64,000 bases of DNA from Chryseobacterium defluvii. GTDB taxonomy: Bacteria; Bacteroidota; Bacteroidia; Flavobacteriales; Weeksellaceae. Position numbers and translations under genes: made by a program. How positions within the stretch are numbered: the stretch's first letter is position 1; each line of letters starts with the position of its first letter. Where the stretch lies: contig NZ_RBXB01000001.1 in NCBI RefSeq assembly GCF_003634775.1, positions 372,001 to 436,000 of the forward strand, in the 5' to 3' direction. The notes under the pieces are model-generated. The model did not search any database, was not told the origin of the DNA, and worked only from the letters and a program-made list of their open reading frames with translations. Positions 1 through 8,488 of the stretch are shown piece by piece.

Positions 1-342
1 GTGCAGTTTGGTCATTTTATCCAGAATGAAAGGCAATTCTTTTTTTGTATATTTTGCTTCTCCTGTTGATATGTTATAGGTTCCCTGTTTAAAGTGGACC
101 ACATTTCCTTCGGTCTTTTCAACTTCCAGCCCTTTAATCTTTAGTTCTTTACCCAGTTCTTTTTCAGACAGATTCTTCTCAACAACTTTATCGTACTTTT
201 TTTCTTTTTTTAAAAAATCAGTATCCCTGTAAACCAATAAAACCCCGCTTACGGCATAAACTGCCATAATTCCGGCAAGAAAATAGCCTAAATACCGGTG
301 GGTAACTCTCATAAAGCTTCTGGTGTCTTTTATTTTATCCAT
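1..342 (-). CDS. PepSY-domain membrane protein (partial, 3' end outside window)
   Basis: Only the first 114 codons are present; the gene runs off the left edge. The N-terminus is basic, followed by one clear membrane segment at about residues 17-38 (YFLAGIMAVYAVSGVLLVY) and then a charged extracytoplasmic stretch. The motif THRYLGYFLAG and the following VSGVLLVYRD are typical of PepSY-associated TM proteins, which in Bacteroidota often accompany siderophore receptors and are thought to act in reductive iron release or periplasmic handling. It lies 85 bp downstream of the siderophore receptor on the same strand, which supports an iron-uptake role. The start ATG at 342 is the first in frame. 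The exact function is inferred from context. Confidence 0.75.
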   Translation of the reverse strand, partial: MDKIKDTRSFMRVTHRYLGYFLAGIMAVYAVSGVLLVYRDTDFLKKEKKYDKVVEKNLSEKELGKELKIKGLEVEKTEGNVVHFKQGTYNISTGEAKYTKKELPFILDKMTKLH

Positions 343-427
343 ATCTATAGTTTTTGTTTTACATTTTAAAAGTGGAAACTGCAAAAATGCAGCTTCCACT
401 TATGAGAAAATTATTTATAGCTAAATC

Positions 428-2662
428 TTAAAGCTTATATGTGAAGGTGAAATAATAATTCCTAGGAGTTATTGGGTTTACAGAGTAGTTTTCGTGTACA
501 TTGTAATTCACTACATCAAACAGGTTACCCACTTTACCCTGAATAGAGAATTGCTTCCATTCGTAGCCTACTGAAAGGGCAACGGTTGTATAATCTTTCA
601 ATTCGAAAACTCTGCTGATACCGTTTCTGGCAGCTAAACTATTTGCTCCTGTCTTAGTATCGTTCCAACCAGCTAATCTGTCTCCGATATAATAAGCACT
701 TGCTCCCACCTTTAAGCCTTTGGCAAATTTCTGGAAAGTATAGAATACAGATGCATTAGCTGTAGTTGCAGGAGTTCTTACCAGTCTTTGTTTTTCAACA
801 TATCCGAATGTGTCCGGAGTATCCAAATAAACTGAATTATTATAAGAGAAACCTCCAATAATAGAAAGTCCTTCCATTGGGTTACCCGTAATGTCCAATT
901 CCACACCCCGGCTTCTCATTTTTCCTGCAAATTCCTTAAAGAATGAATCTATATTGGCATTTCCGTTTGCTAAAAATGGAGCAGTTTGGTAATAATTGTT
1001 ATAAATAATTTGATAAGCTGTTAAATTTATGGCAATTGCATTATTCCAGAAATTCTTTTTAACCCCGGCTTCATACTGGTCTATCGTTGTAGGTTTCAAA
1101 GCCTGAAGGTAAATATCCTGACCTGTATTTTGTACAAACGAGTTAGTATAGGTAGCGAATACTGATAAATTATCGTTTGGCATATATACTAAACCAGCTT
1201 TTGGAGAAAAGGCTCTGTCTGAAATAGCAGTGTTTTTTACTTCTACATCACCATCACTGTTCGCAAAAGTATTTTTCTTGTTGACCATTGTTTCTATATA
1301 AGACCAACGTAATCCTGCTATTACCTTTAATTGTTTTGTTAGGCTGATATAATCCTGTACGTATACTCCGAACCTTTGTGTAGGAATTCTCGTTCTGTCT
1401 TTTAAAGAAGCATTTGGAATGGCACCGCTTGACCATGTACTTGGGTCATCCATATATATAGTAGCAGTGGATGTGTTTCCATTGGTTCCGTATTTGGTAG
1501 GATTGGTAAAGGTGTAATTGTTCTGGATTCCGTAGTCTCCGTCTGTACCAATTAATACTTTATGATTGATACTTCCGGTATTGAATTCACCATTTACGTT
1601 AACTTGTAATGAAGTATAGTTTTGCTCATTGAATGTTTTATTCAAAGGTCGGTCCCACTTCAAACGATTACTATTATCATAAGTCCATTGAACTCTTTCC
1701 GTAGAGTAATAATCCTTAGTGTAGTTTTGATAAGAGGCCACCGCGTTTAACGTCCATCTATCGCTGAACTGGTGATTGAATGTAACATTGGTTGACACCT
1801 GCTGAACGTTTTGGTACTGCCAATCTGCCCCTACGAAAGCATTTCTTGGCAACAATGTATTAAGCTCATAAGTTAATCCGTCCTTTTGTGTAATAGATCC
1901 AATTCCAAAGTCTGGAGTGAAATCATTTTTAAGGTAATCTGCTTCCACAATTAACTGGGATTTTTCACCAATATTGAATAAGAAAGACGGGTTGAAATAA
2001 AACTTCTCCGATTGAACCACATCCCTGAAACTTTCAGCATATTCATAAGCACCATTCATTCTGAAAGCAATTTTCTTAGTCAGAGGACCATAAATATCTA
2101 CCGTTGGTTTATAAGAATTCCAGCTTCCAGCGTTCAAACCGATACTTCCTCCAAAGTTGAATCTTGGCTTCTTTGTTACCATATTGATAATTCCACCGGC
2201 TGCAGTATTTCCATAAAGCATAGCATTAGCACCTTTTAATACTTCAACTCTTTCCAGACCACTAACTTCAGGAAAAACCCCGCTGTTGATTCTGGCGCCG
2301 TTCTTAAAGATATTGTCATTTCCCAAGATGAAGCCACGCCCTCCAAAACTATCCTGAGAATTTCCTCTGGATGAAGTAACGTACATTCCATTTACATTTT
2401 GCATAACATCACTCAACTGTTTTGCCTGTTGCTGCTCAATGATTTCATGAGTAACAATAGCAATCGGTTGTGGAGTTTCCATTACCGTAAGATTTGATTT
2501 TGTTGATAGCGGCTTAGCTTTATTAGGATTACCTGTTTTATGAAGATTAACATCTTCAATAGTCTGAATTCTAATAGTATCAGAATCAGATGAATATTTC
2601 ATCTGGGCACTTAGAGATAGAGATCCTGCAAGAAATCCTAAGGAAATAAGTTGTCGTTTCAT
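428..2662 (-). CDS. TonB-dependent siderophore receptor
   Basis: A 744-residue outer-membrane receptor, a normal length for the FhuA/FoxA-like class. Signal peptide at residues 1-19 (cleavage near LSLSAQ). The plug domain covers about 60-165, with the characteristic ETPQPIAIVTHEIIEQQ, RVEVLKGANAMLYG and GGIINMVTKKP motifs. The rest is a 22-strand-type barrel ending in the aromatic-rich YFTFTYKL. There is no N-terminal carboxypeptidase-like extension of the SusC type, so a siderophore substrate is more likely than a glycan. It would bring ferric siderophore into the periplasm using TonB energy. A PepSY protein follows on the same strand. The specific siderophore cannot be told from the sequence. 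Confidence 0.93.
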   Translation of the reverse strand: MKRQLISLGFLAGSLSLSAQMKYSSDSDTIRIQTIEDVNLHKTGNPNKAKPLSTKSNLTVMETPQPIAIVTHEIIEQQQAKQLSDVMQNVNGMYVTSSRGNSQDSFGGRGFILGNDNIFKNGARINSGVFPEVSGLERVEVLKGANAMLYGNTAAGGIINMVTKKPRFNFGGSIGLNAGSWNSYKPTVDIYGPLTKKIAFRMNGAYEYAESFRDVVQSEKFYFNPSFLFNIGEKSQLIVEADYLKNDFTPDFGIGSITQKDGLTYELNTLLPRNAFVGADWQYQNVQQVSTNVTFNHQFSDRWTLNAVASYQNYTKDYYSTERVQWTYDNSNRLKWDRPLNKTFNEQNYTSLQVNVNGEFNTGSINHKVLIGTDGDYGIQNNYTFTNPTKYGTNGNTSTATIYMDDPSTWSSGAIPNASLKDRTRIPTQRFGVYVQDYISLTKQLKVIAGLRWSYIETMVNKKNTFANSDGDVEVKNTAISDRAFSPKAGLVYMPNDNLSVFATYTNSFVQNTGQDIYLQALKPTTIDQYEAGVKKNFWNNAIAINLTAYQIIYNNYYQTAPFLANGNANIDSFFKEFAGKMRSRGVELDITGNPMEGLSIIGGFSYNNSVYLDTPDTFGYVEKQRLVRTPATTANASVFYTFQKFAKGLKVGASAYYIGDRLAGWNDTKTGANSLAARNGISRVFELKDYTTVALSVGYEWKQFSIQGKVGNLFDVVNYNVHENYSVNPITPRNYYFTFTYKL

Positions 2663-2695
2663 TCTACTTTATTTAGAGTGGTTTTAAATAAAGCG

Positions 2696-2703
2696 CAAAA
2701 GTA
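2696..2703 (-). promoter_or_regulatory. Putative -7 element of the siderophore receptor
   Basis: On the minus strand this reads TACTTTTG, matching the Bacteroidota -7 consensus TAnnTTTG, 33 bp upstream of the receptor start codon. I see no obvious Fur-type palindrome around it. Confidence 0.45.
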
Positions 2704-2803
2704 AGTATTATTTAGAATAATTAAAAATAAAATTCCTGATTTTTGTCACCCTTTTTAATTGCGGCAATCAAATATTGTAACTGACTCAATGAAATTTTAT
2801 GGA

Positions 2804-2811
2804 TATATTTG
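2804..2811 (+). promoter_or_regulatory. Putative -7 element for the Gfo/Idh/MocA gene
   Basis: TATATTTG matches TAnnTTTG and lies 15 bp before the ATG at 2826, so the leader would be short. Confidence 0.45.
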
Positions 2812-2825
2812 TCTAAAAAAAGAAT

Positions 2826-3884
2826 ATGCAATTGGTAAAAGTAGGTCTTTGTGCTTTTGGAATGAGTGGTAAAGTTTTCCATGCTCCTTTTCTAAAAGAA
2901 CACCCGGGTTTTTTTATGTCGGCTGTTGTAGAAAGAAGTAAGAATGATTCACAGGAGAAGTATCCGGGAACTACCATTTATCGTTCAGTAGAGGAAATGC
3001 TTCAACATTCAGATATAGAAGTGGCAGTAGTGAATACACCGGTACAAACCCATTTTGAATATGCTAAAATGGCACTTGAAGCCGGAAAAAGTATTATTGT
3101 TGAAAAGCCATTCACCGTAGATGTCTCTCAAGCAGAAGAATTGGTGAGATTAGCAGAAGAAAAAAATCTTTTTATAAGTGTTTATCAAAACAGAAGGTTT
3201 GACCGTGATTTCCTTCAGGTACAAAAAATCCTTAACGAGCAGAATTTAGGGACAATTAAAGAAGTTGAAATCCGTTTTGACAGATTCCGTACTGAACCAA
3301 GCGGAAAACAGCATAAAGAGAATCCGATGCAGACCGGTTCCGGATCACTGCATGATCTGGGGGCTCACCTGATAGACCAGGCTGTTCAGCTATTTGGTTT
3401 TCCTGAAAAGCTTTTCGCAGATGTTTTTTCAATGAAAGGTAACGATTTTGCGAATGATTATTTTGAAATTCTTCTTTACTACAGGGATAATTTAAGAATC
3501 CGGTTAAAATCTTCCGTATTTAGTAAAGAAGCTCATTATGCTTACATGATCCATGGCAGTAAAGGGAGTTTCTTGCAGGAAAGATCAGATAATCAGGAAA
3601 ATGAACTTGTTGCCGGCAGTATTCCCGTGTATGGTGAAAACTGGACCGCACCTTTGAATGAGCCGGATGGAATTTTAAATTTTCTGAATGATAATTCTGA
3701 GACTGAAAGAATATTAACATCCAGTGAGTCCGGAAATTATATGAACTATTATCAGGCAATCTATGAACATATTGTTTTTGGATACCCATTACCTTCACCT
3801 GGAAAGGAAGTAGTACAGAACATGAAAATCATTGACGCTGCTATGAAGAGTGCTTCGGAAGGAAGAATCATAAGTCTGAGCTGA
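2826..3884 (+). CDS. Gfo/Idh/MocA family oxidoreductase
   Basis: A 352-residue NAD(P)-dependent sugar or cyclitol dehydrogenase-like protein. The N-terminal Rossmann fold starts at VGLCAFGMSGKVFHAPFL (a variant of the usual GxGxxG, with GMSGK), and the family EKP motif is present in IVEKPFTVDVSQA near residue 98. The C-terminal alpha/beta domain contains HDLGAHLIDQAVQLFG, where the family's catalytic region and conserved His sit. The length is standard. It stands alone between divergent and convergent neighbours, so its substrate cannot be inferred from context. It ends just before a strong bidirectional terminator. Confidence 0.9.
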   Translation: MQLVKVGLCAFGMSGKVFHAPFLKEHPGFFMSAVVERSKNDSQEKYPGTTIYRSVEEMLQHSDIEVAVVNTPVQTHFEYAKMALEAGKSIIVEKPFTVDVSQAEELVRLAEEKNLFISVYQNRRFDRDFLQVQKILNEQNLGTIKEVEIRFDRFRTEPSGKQHKENPMQTGSGSLHDLGAHLIDQAVQLFGFPEKLFADVFSMKGNDFANDYFEILLYYRDNLRIRLKSSVFSKEAHYAYMIHGSKGSFLQERSDNQENELVAGSIPVYGENWTAPLNEPDGILNFLNDNSETERILTSSESGNYMNYYQAIYEHIVFGYPLPSPGKEVVQNMKIIDAAMKSASEGRIISLS

Positions 3885-3899
3885 ATAATATAATATCAT

Positions 3900-3946
3900 C
3901 CAAAAAGGTTTCGGCGGAGCCAAAGGCTCCGCCGAAACCTTTTTGG
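3900..3946. terminator. Strong bidirectional intrinsic terminator
   Basis: A perfect 22-bp inverted repeat (3900-3921 and 3925-3946) with a 3-nt AAA loop, GC-rich core and A/T tails on both sides. It lies between convergent genes and reaches to one base before the stop codon of the ABC-F gene, so it serves both. Confidence 0.93.
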
Positions 3947-3947
3947 A

Positions 3948-5849
3948 CTATGCTTCTCCCAAAATTTCCTGCAATTCCAGCCATCTCATCTCATGATTTT
4001 CCAGTTTTTCTGAAATTGTTTCCAGCTCAGAAGAAAGAGATGCTACTTTTTCATAATCAGTTTCATTATTGAGAAGGTTTAATATTTTTGACCGTTGTTC
4101 CTCAAATTCAGGCATTTCCTTCTCGATGATTTCCAATTCTCTTTGCTCCTTAAACGTAAGTTTTCGTTTTTTAGAATGATTGGCCTGCGTAGCTGCGACA
4201 GGATTATTTTCTTTTACAGGCTCTGCTTTTTGAACTGTATTTTTCCCTAAAGCTTCCTCCTTGCTTTTTGTTTCCCGGTATTCGGAGAAATTGCCTACAA
4301 AATCCCTGATTTTGCCATTCCCTTCAAAGGCCAGAATATGATCTACGATTCTGTCCATAAAATAACGGTCGTGGGAAACAATGATAAGAGAGCCTTGGAA
4401 CTGTTGTAGGAAATTTTCTAAAACAGTTAAGGTAGGAAGATCAAGATCATTGGTTGGTTCATCGAAAATCAGGAAATTAGGATTCTGATAAAGAATATAC
4501 ATCAAATGTAACCTTCTTTTTTCACCTCCTGAAAGTTTGGAGATAGGAGAGTATTGGGTCTGATCGTCAAACAAAAATAACCTTAAGAACTGGGATGCGG
4601 AAAGGCTTTTTCCATTAGCCAAAGGATAGAATTCTGCAATTTCTTTGATAAAATCAATTACCCTTTCATCTTCTTTATACTGAAGACCTTTTTGAGAAAA
4701 ATAGCCGAAAGAAATAGTTTCACCGGTTTCAATTTCCCCTTTATCGGCCTTTTCAAGCCCTTGAATAATATTTAAAAGGGTAGATTTGCCTACACCGTTT
4801 TTTCCGATAATACCTACTTTCTCCCCGCGTTGGAACTGATAACTGAAATCTTTCAATAAAACTTTGTCGCCAAAGCTTTTATCAATATGCTTAAGTTCAA
4901 GGATTTTTTTACCGAGACGCTTCATTTCAAAATCCAGCTCAAGGCCTTGTTTTCTGGTATCCGTTTTGGCCACTTTTTCAGTTTCATAAAAAGCATCGAT
5001 CCTGCTTTTTGATTTGGTAGTTCTTGCTTTGGGTTGCCTTCGCATCCATTCCAGCTCTTTTCGGTAAAGGTTATTGGCTTTATCAATGGTTGCATTAAGG
5101 TTTTCCTCACGGATCATTTTGTTTTCAAGATAAACTGCATAGGAACCGTTGTGAACATACAGATTATTATCTTCCATTTCCCATATAATATCACAAACAC
5201 TGTCAAGGAAATATCTGTCGTGAGTGACCAGTAGTAAAGTGATTTTAGCTTTATTCAGATAATTTTCAAGCCATTCCACCATTTCCACATCCAGGTGGTT
5301 GGTAGGCTCATCCATAATCAATAAAGTATGGCGGTGCTCCGCTCTGGTTTCAGTCAATAATTTCGCCAGGGCAACGCGTTTAATCTGTCCTCCTGAAAGG
5401 GTACCCATTTTAGCATTCAGATTGGTAATTTTAAGCTGTGAGAGAATTTGTTTCATCTCGTTTTCCAAATCCCATGCTTTGTGGACTTCCATCTCAGCCA
5501 AAGCTTTCTCAATCAATGCGCTGTCAGTGGAATGCAAAGACTGATGATAGTATTTAAGAGCCCGGATCGGCTTTGAATCCAGTGTCATCATAAACTCGTC
5601 AACGGTTAGATCCGGATCATAGTCAATTTCCTGGTCAAATAAAACGACCTGAATATCCTTATTGATATTTACCGTTCCGCTGTCTGCAATTTCTTTTCCC
5701 ATTAAAATTTTAAGCAGCGTGGATTTTCCGCTTCCGTTTTTAGCTACAATGGCAATTTTGTCACCTTCATTGATATGAAAAGAGATATTTTCGAACAAAA
5801 TTTTAATGCCATACGATTTGGTAAGGTTTTCGACAGAAACGTAATTCAT
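3948..5849 (-). CDS. ABC-F family ATPase (Uup-like)
   Basis: A 633-residue soluble protein with two ABC domains and no membrane segments, as expected of ABC-F proteins that act on ribosomes rather than transport. Domain 1 has Walker A GSGKSTLL (about 40), signature LSGGQ and Walker B LLIMDEPTNHLD. Domain 2 has GKNGVGKSTLL, LSGGE and FLIFDEPTNDLD. The linker between them is charged (about 240-310). A C-terminal coiled coil (about 565-633, starting KKRKLTFKEQRELE) resembles the Uup C-terminal domain, which binds DNA or ribosomes. The role (translation, possible resistance) is not fixed by the sequence. Monocistronic, with its own promoter and terminator. Confidence 0.92.
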   Translation of the reverse strand: MNYVSVENLTKSYGIKILFENISFHINEGDKIAIVAKNGSGKSTLLKILMGKEIADSGTVNINKDIQVVLFDQEIDYDPDLTVDEFMMTLDSKPIRALKYYHQSLHSTDSALIEKALAEMEVHKAWDLENEMKQILSQLKITNLNAKMGTLSGGQIKRVALAKLLTETRAEHRHTLLIMDEPTNHLDVEMVEWLENYLNKAKITLLLVTHDRYFLDSVCDIIWEMEDNNLYVHNGSYAVYLENKMIREENLNATIDKANNLYRKELEWMRRQPKARTTKSKSRIDAFYETEKVAKTDTRKQGLELDFEMKRLGKKILELKHIDKSFGDKVLLKDFSYQFQRGEKVGIIGKNGVGKSTLLNIIQGLEKADKGEIETGETISFGYFSQKGLQYKEDERVIDFIKEIAEFYPLANGKSLSASQFLRLFLFDDQTQYSPISKLSGGEKRRLHLMYILYQNPNFLIFDEPTNDLDLPTLTVLENFLQQFQGSLIIVSHDRYFMDRIVDHILAFEGNGKIRDFVGNFSEYRETKSKEEALGKNTVQKAEPVKENNPVAATQANHSKKRKLTFKEQRELEIIEKEMPEFEEQRSKILNLLNNETDYEKVASLSSELETISEKLENHEMRWLELQEILGEA

Positions 5850-5889
5850 TGGAATGTAGTGCTTTGAATTTTATTTTGAATTTGAACCG

Positions 5890-5897
5890 CAAAAATA
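5890..5897 (-). promoter_or_regulatory. Putative -7 element of the ABC-F gene
   Basis: Minus strand TATTTTTG, matching TAnnTTTG, 40 bp before the ABC-F start. Confidence 0.4.
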
Positions 5898-5950
5898 CGA
5901 AAATGAAACAAGAAAAATTTTAATTATGCATATGCTAAAACACGATTTAT

Positions 5951-6598
5951 ATGATAACAAAATTATGCATGATCCCGAAAGAAAGGTATTGGGAATATTT
6001 CATTTTAGTAGCTCGTTTTTTACTGTCAATTACATTTCTAAATTATGGGTATAGCAAACTCACCGAGAGTGGGCAATTTGGAATATCTCCTGCGGAAATG
6101 GCTACTCCGATTAAAGATTTGTCCTTATTCAGGGTGATGTGGTATTTGTTTGATCATGATCCCATCAAAACTGTTATAGGAGTTTTGCAGATTATTACGG
6201 GAATTTTACTTCTTTTCAATAGAACAGCTATTTTGGGAATTATGTTTTTTATTCCGATTGCAGCTAATATCCTGCTTATGGATATCAGTTTTATGCCGGA
6301 AAGTCTGGCAATGGGCTTTGCCAAAAGGTTTGCTTTCTATTTCTTCCTGTGTTTTTTGATTTTATGGAATGACAGGGAGAGGGTAAAAGTAATATGGAAT
6401 GCAATAATTAAAAAGTTTTCTTTCAAACTCAGGTTTCCAGTTATATTATATCTTATGGTTCCTGTTTTTGCTTTAATGTTAGAGTTTTCATCTGCTATTC
6501 CGCAGGTTATTTACGGATTGATCACAGAACCGGATGAGACGTTTGAGATTCTCAAGAAAACATTCCGGGTATTGGTTGATGCTTTTAAGGGAATATAA
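5951..6598 (+). CDS. DoxX-like integral membrane protein
   Basis: A 215-residue protein with about four to five hydrophobic helices: 15-33 (YFILVARFLLSITFLNYGYS), about 72-92 (VIGVLQIITGILLLF), 95-112, 125-140 and 170-190. The first helix followed by YGYSKL and the helix with GVLQIITGILLLFNR resemble DoxX/DoxD-like proteins, small membrane proteins of unclear function sometimes linked to redox stress. The last roughly 40 residues are cytoplasmic or periplasmic and charged. ATG at 5951 is used; an alternative ATG lies at 5969. The family match is moderate only. Confidence 0.7.
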   Translation: MITKLCMIPKERYWEYFILVARFLLSITFLNYGYSKLTESGQFGISPAEMATPIKDLSLFRVMWYLFDHDPIKTVIGVLQIITGILLLFNRTAILGIMFFIPIAANILLMDISFMPESLAMGFAKRFAFYFFLCFLILWNDRERVKVIWNAIIKKFSFKLRFPVILYLMVPVFALMLEFSSAIPQVIYGLITEPDETFEILKKTFRVLVDAFKGI

Positions 6599-6675
6599 AC
6601 AGGTAGTAAGGAAATGCAAAAAAATAAGTTTTTGTAATGTTTTTTAATGTAGATTTGATAGCATAATAAACACTG

Positions 6676-7200
6676 ATGCCTATGTTACAATTTAATTTCC
6701 TGGCTATTTTAGTAGCCGCTTTTGTTCCCCTCATTATAGGATTTATCTGGTATAATCCAAAAGTAGCTGGAACAGCTTGGATGAAAGCTTCCGGAATGAC
6801 GGAAGATAAAATGAAAGGTTCTAATGTGGCAATGATTTTTGTTTTTACAATTATTTTGTCTTTTCTTATTTCTTTTTTTATGCAGTTTCTTACCATTCAT
6901 CAGTTTGGAGCTTCGGGAATGATCGGTGGTGACGAGTCTCATGCAACACCATCTTATTTTGCATTCATGAAGGAATATGGAACCGCTTACCGTTCTTTCG
7001 GCCATGGTGCTCTACATGGATTTATATCGGTGCTTTTTTTCGTTTTTCCGATATTTGCTATTAATTCCATGTTTGAAAGAAGGTCATGGAAATACATCTT
7101 TATCAACGTGGCATATTGGGCCATTACTATTACCATTATGGGCGGGATAATTTGTGGCTGGTATGCTGTAGATGGTTTTCATTGGGTGACACAGAAATAA
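6676..7200 (+). CDS. DUF1761 family membrane protein
   Basis: A 174-residue protein with four hydrophobic helices (about 6-24, 53-72, 107-128, 141-165). The N-terminal helix followed by IGFIWYNPKVAGTAWMKASG is the hallmark of the DUF1761 family, whose function is unknown. The gene lies 77 bp after the DoxX-like gene on the same strand and is followed by an intrinsic terminator at 7214. ATG at 6676 and 6682 are both possible starts. Confidence 0.8.
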   Translation: MPMLQFNFLAILVAAFVPLIIGFIWYNPKVAGTAWMKASGMTEDKMKGSNVAMIFVFTIILSFLISFFMQFLTIHQFGASGMIGGDESHATPSYFAFMKEYGTAYRSFGHGALHGFISVLFFVFPIFAINSMFERRSWKYIFINVAYWAITITIMGGIICGWYAVDGFHWVTQK

Positions 7201-7213
7201 TAATTAAATGAAC

Positions 7214-7237
7214 AAGGCTGCACAGGTGGCCTTTTTT
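7214..7237 (+). terminator. Intrinsic terminator abutting the next start codon
   Basis: AAGGCTGC (7214-7221), loop ACAG, GTGGCCTT (7226-7233), then a T run to 7237. The stem is fully paired if two G-U pairs are allowed. It ends the DUF1761 gene. The next base starts an ATG at 7238, the likely start of the GNAT-like gene. Confidence 0.75.
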
Positions 7238-8368
7238 ATGTCTTATACATTTACAATATACAACAGCGTTTCCGAATTGCCCTTAAACTGGAATACCATA
7301 ATTGGGAATCATAATATTATGCTGTCCCAAGAATACTTCAATGTGTTGGAAAAGTCGGCTCCGAATAATATGCAATGTTATTTTATGGGGTTTTTCAAAG
7401 ATGAAGAACTCATTGGGGGCGCTCTGTTTCAGTACCTGAATTTTCAATATCATTCCTCTTTTCAAAAAAATCAGGTGTGGTGCAGTATCAGGAATTTTTT
7501 CGCCAAAAGATTGGGGAGAGACGTAATGATTTTGGGAAATAATATGCTTACCGGCCAAAACGGGTTTTATTTTGATTTTTCAGAAATAACACCCGAACAG
7601 GTAATTCCTCTATTAGATGAAGCCGTTGAATTCATACAAAAAAGAAAAAGAAGAACCGATTTAATTATTTATAAAGATTATCAGGCCGGATTCATCAATT
7701 ATTTTCAAGGGAAAAGTCATCGGACCTATTTCAGATTTTCAGTACAGCCCAATATGATCTTAAGGCTGAGAAAAGACTGGCTTGTCTTTGAGGATTATCT
7801 TAATGCCTTTTCTACAAAATACAGGACCAGGGCAAAAACTGCAAAGAAAAAACTTCAGGGAATTGAAAAGCGTGAACTGAGCCTGGAGGAAGTCAGAAAA
7901 TATCAGGCGGCAATGAATCTGTTGTACCAGAATGTAGCGGAAAATGCACCATTCAATACCTTTTTTCTTGCCGGGAATCATTTTGAAAAAATGAAGGAGT
8001 ATTTAGCCTTGAACCTGAAAATATTCGGATATTTTTACAATGAAAGGTTAATTGGTTTTTACACATTGATTCTCAATAATAACGATATTGATACTTATTT
8101 TCTGGGATATGATAAAGCGCTTCAGAAAGAAAAACAATTGTACTTGAATATGTTGCTCGATATTGTAGAATTTGGCATTCGTCATGAGTTCAGCAGAATT
8201 ATTTTCGGAAGAACAGCTTTGGAAATAAAATCTACTATCGGTGCAGAGCCTGTCGACATTTTTGGTTTAATAAAACATAATAACGGAATACTGAATACCT
8301 ACATGGAAAAAATATTTGTTTCCCTTAACCCCAAGACAGAATGGATTCAAAGAAAACCATTCAAATAA
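7238..8368 (+). CDS. GNAT/FemAB-like acyltransferase
   Basis: A 376-residue protein in the GNAT superfamily with FemAB-like, peptidoglycan-biosynthesis-like features. The segment YLNAFSTKYRTRAKTAKKK and the C-terminal IDTYFLGYDKALQKEKQLY resemble proteins annotated as GNAT N-acetyltransferases in Flavobacteriia. No membrane segment. The open frame extends to an ATG at 7208, but that stretch is taken up by an intrinsic terminator, and residues from MSYTFTIYNSV onward look like the natural N-terminus, so I chose 7238. The acceptor substrate is unknown. Its expression is puzzling because a terminator U-tract ends at the base before the start codon. Confidence 0.72.
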   Translation: MSYTFTIYNSVSELPLNWNTIIGNHNIMLSQEYFNVLEKSAPNNMQCYFMGFFKDEELIGGALFQYLNFQYHSSFQKNQVWCSIRNFFAKRLGRDVMILGNNMLTGQNGFYFDFSEITPEQVIPLLDEAVEFIQKRKRRTDLIIYKDYQAGFINYFQGKSHRTYFRFSVQPNMILRLRKDWLVFEDYLNAFSTKYRTRAKTAKKKLQGIEKRELSLEEVRKYQAAMNLLYQNVAENAPFNTFFLAGNHFEKMKEYLALNLKIFGYFYNERLIGFYTLILNNNDIDTYFLGYDKALQKEKQLYLNMLLDIVEFGIRHEFSRIIFGRTALEIKSTIGAEPVDIFGLIKHNNGILNTYMEKIFVSLNPKTEWIQRKPFK

Positions 8369-8488
8369 ATTCTATCTATCTTAAATATGATATTTTAAAA
8401 GAATTTTAACGAAAAGGGCTGTAAATTTAATAAGGTGTTATGAGTTTTGAAGGTAGGAAATAAGGATTTTTGTGTCAAATTTTTTACC

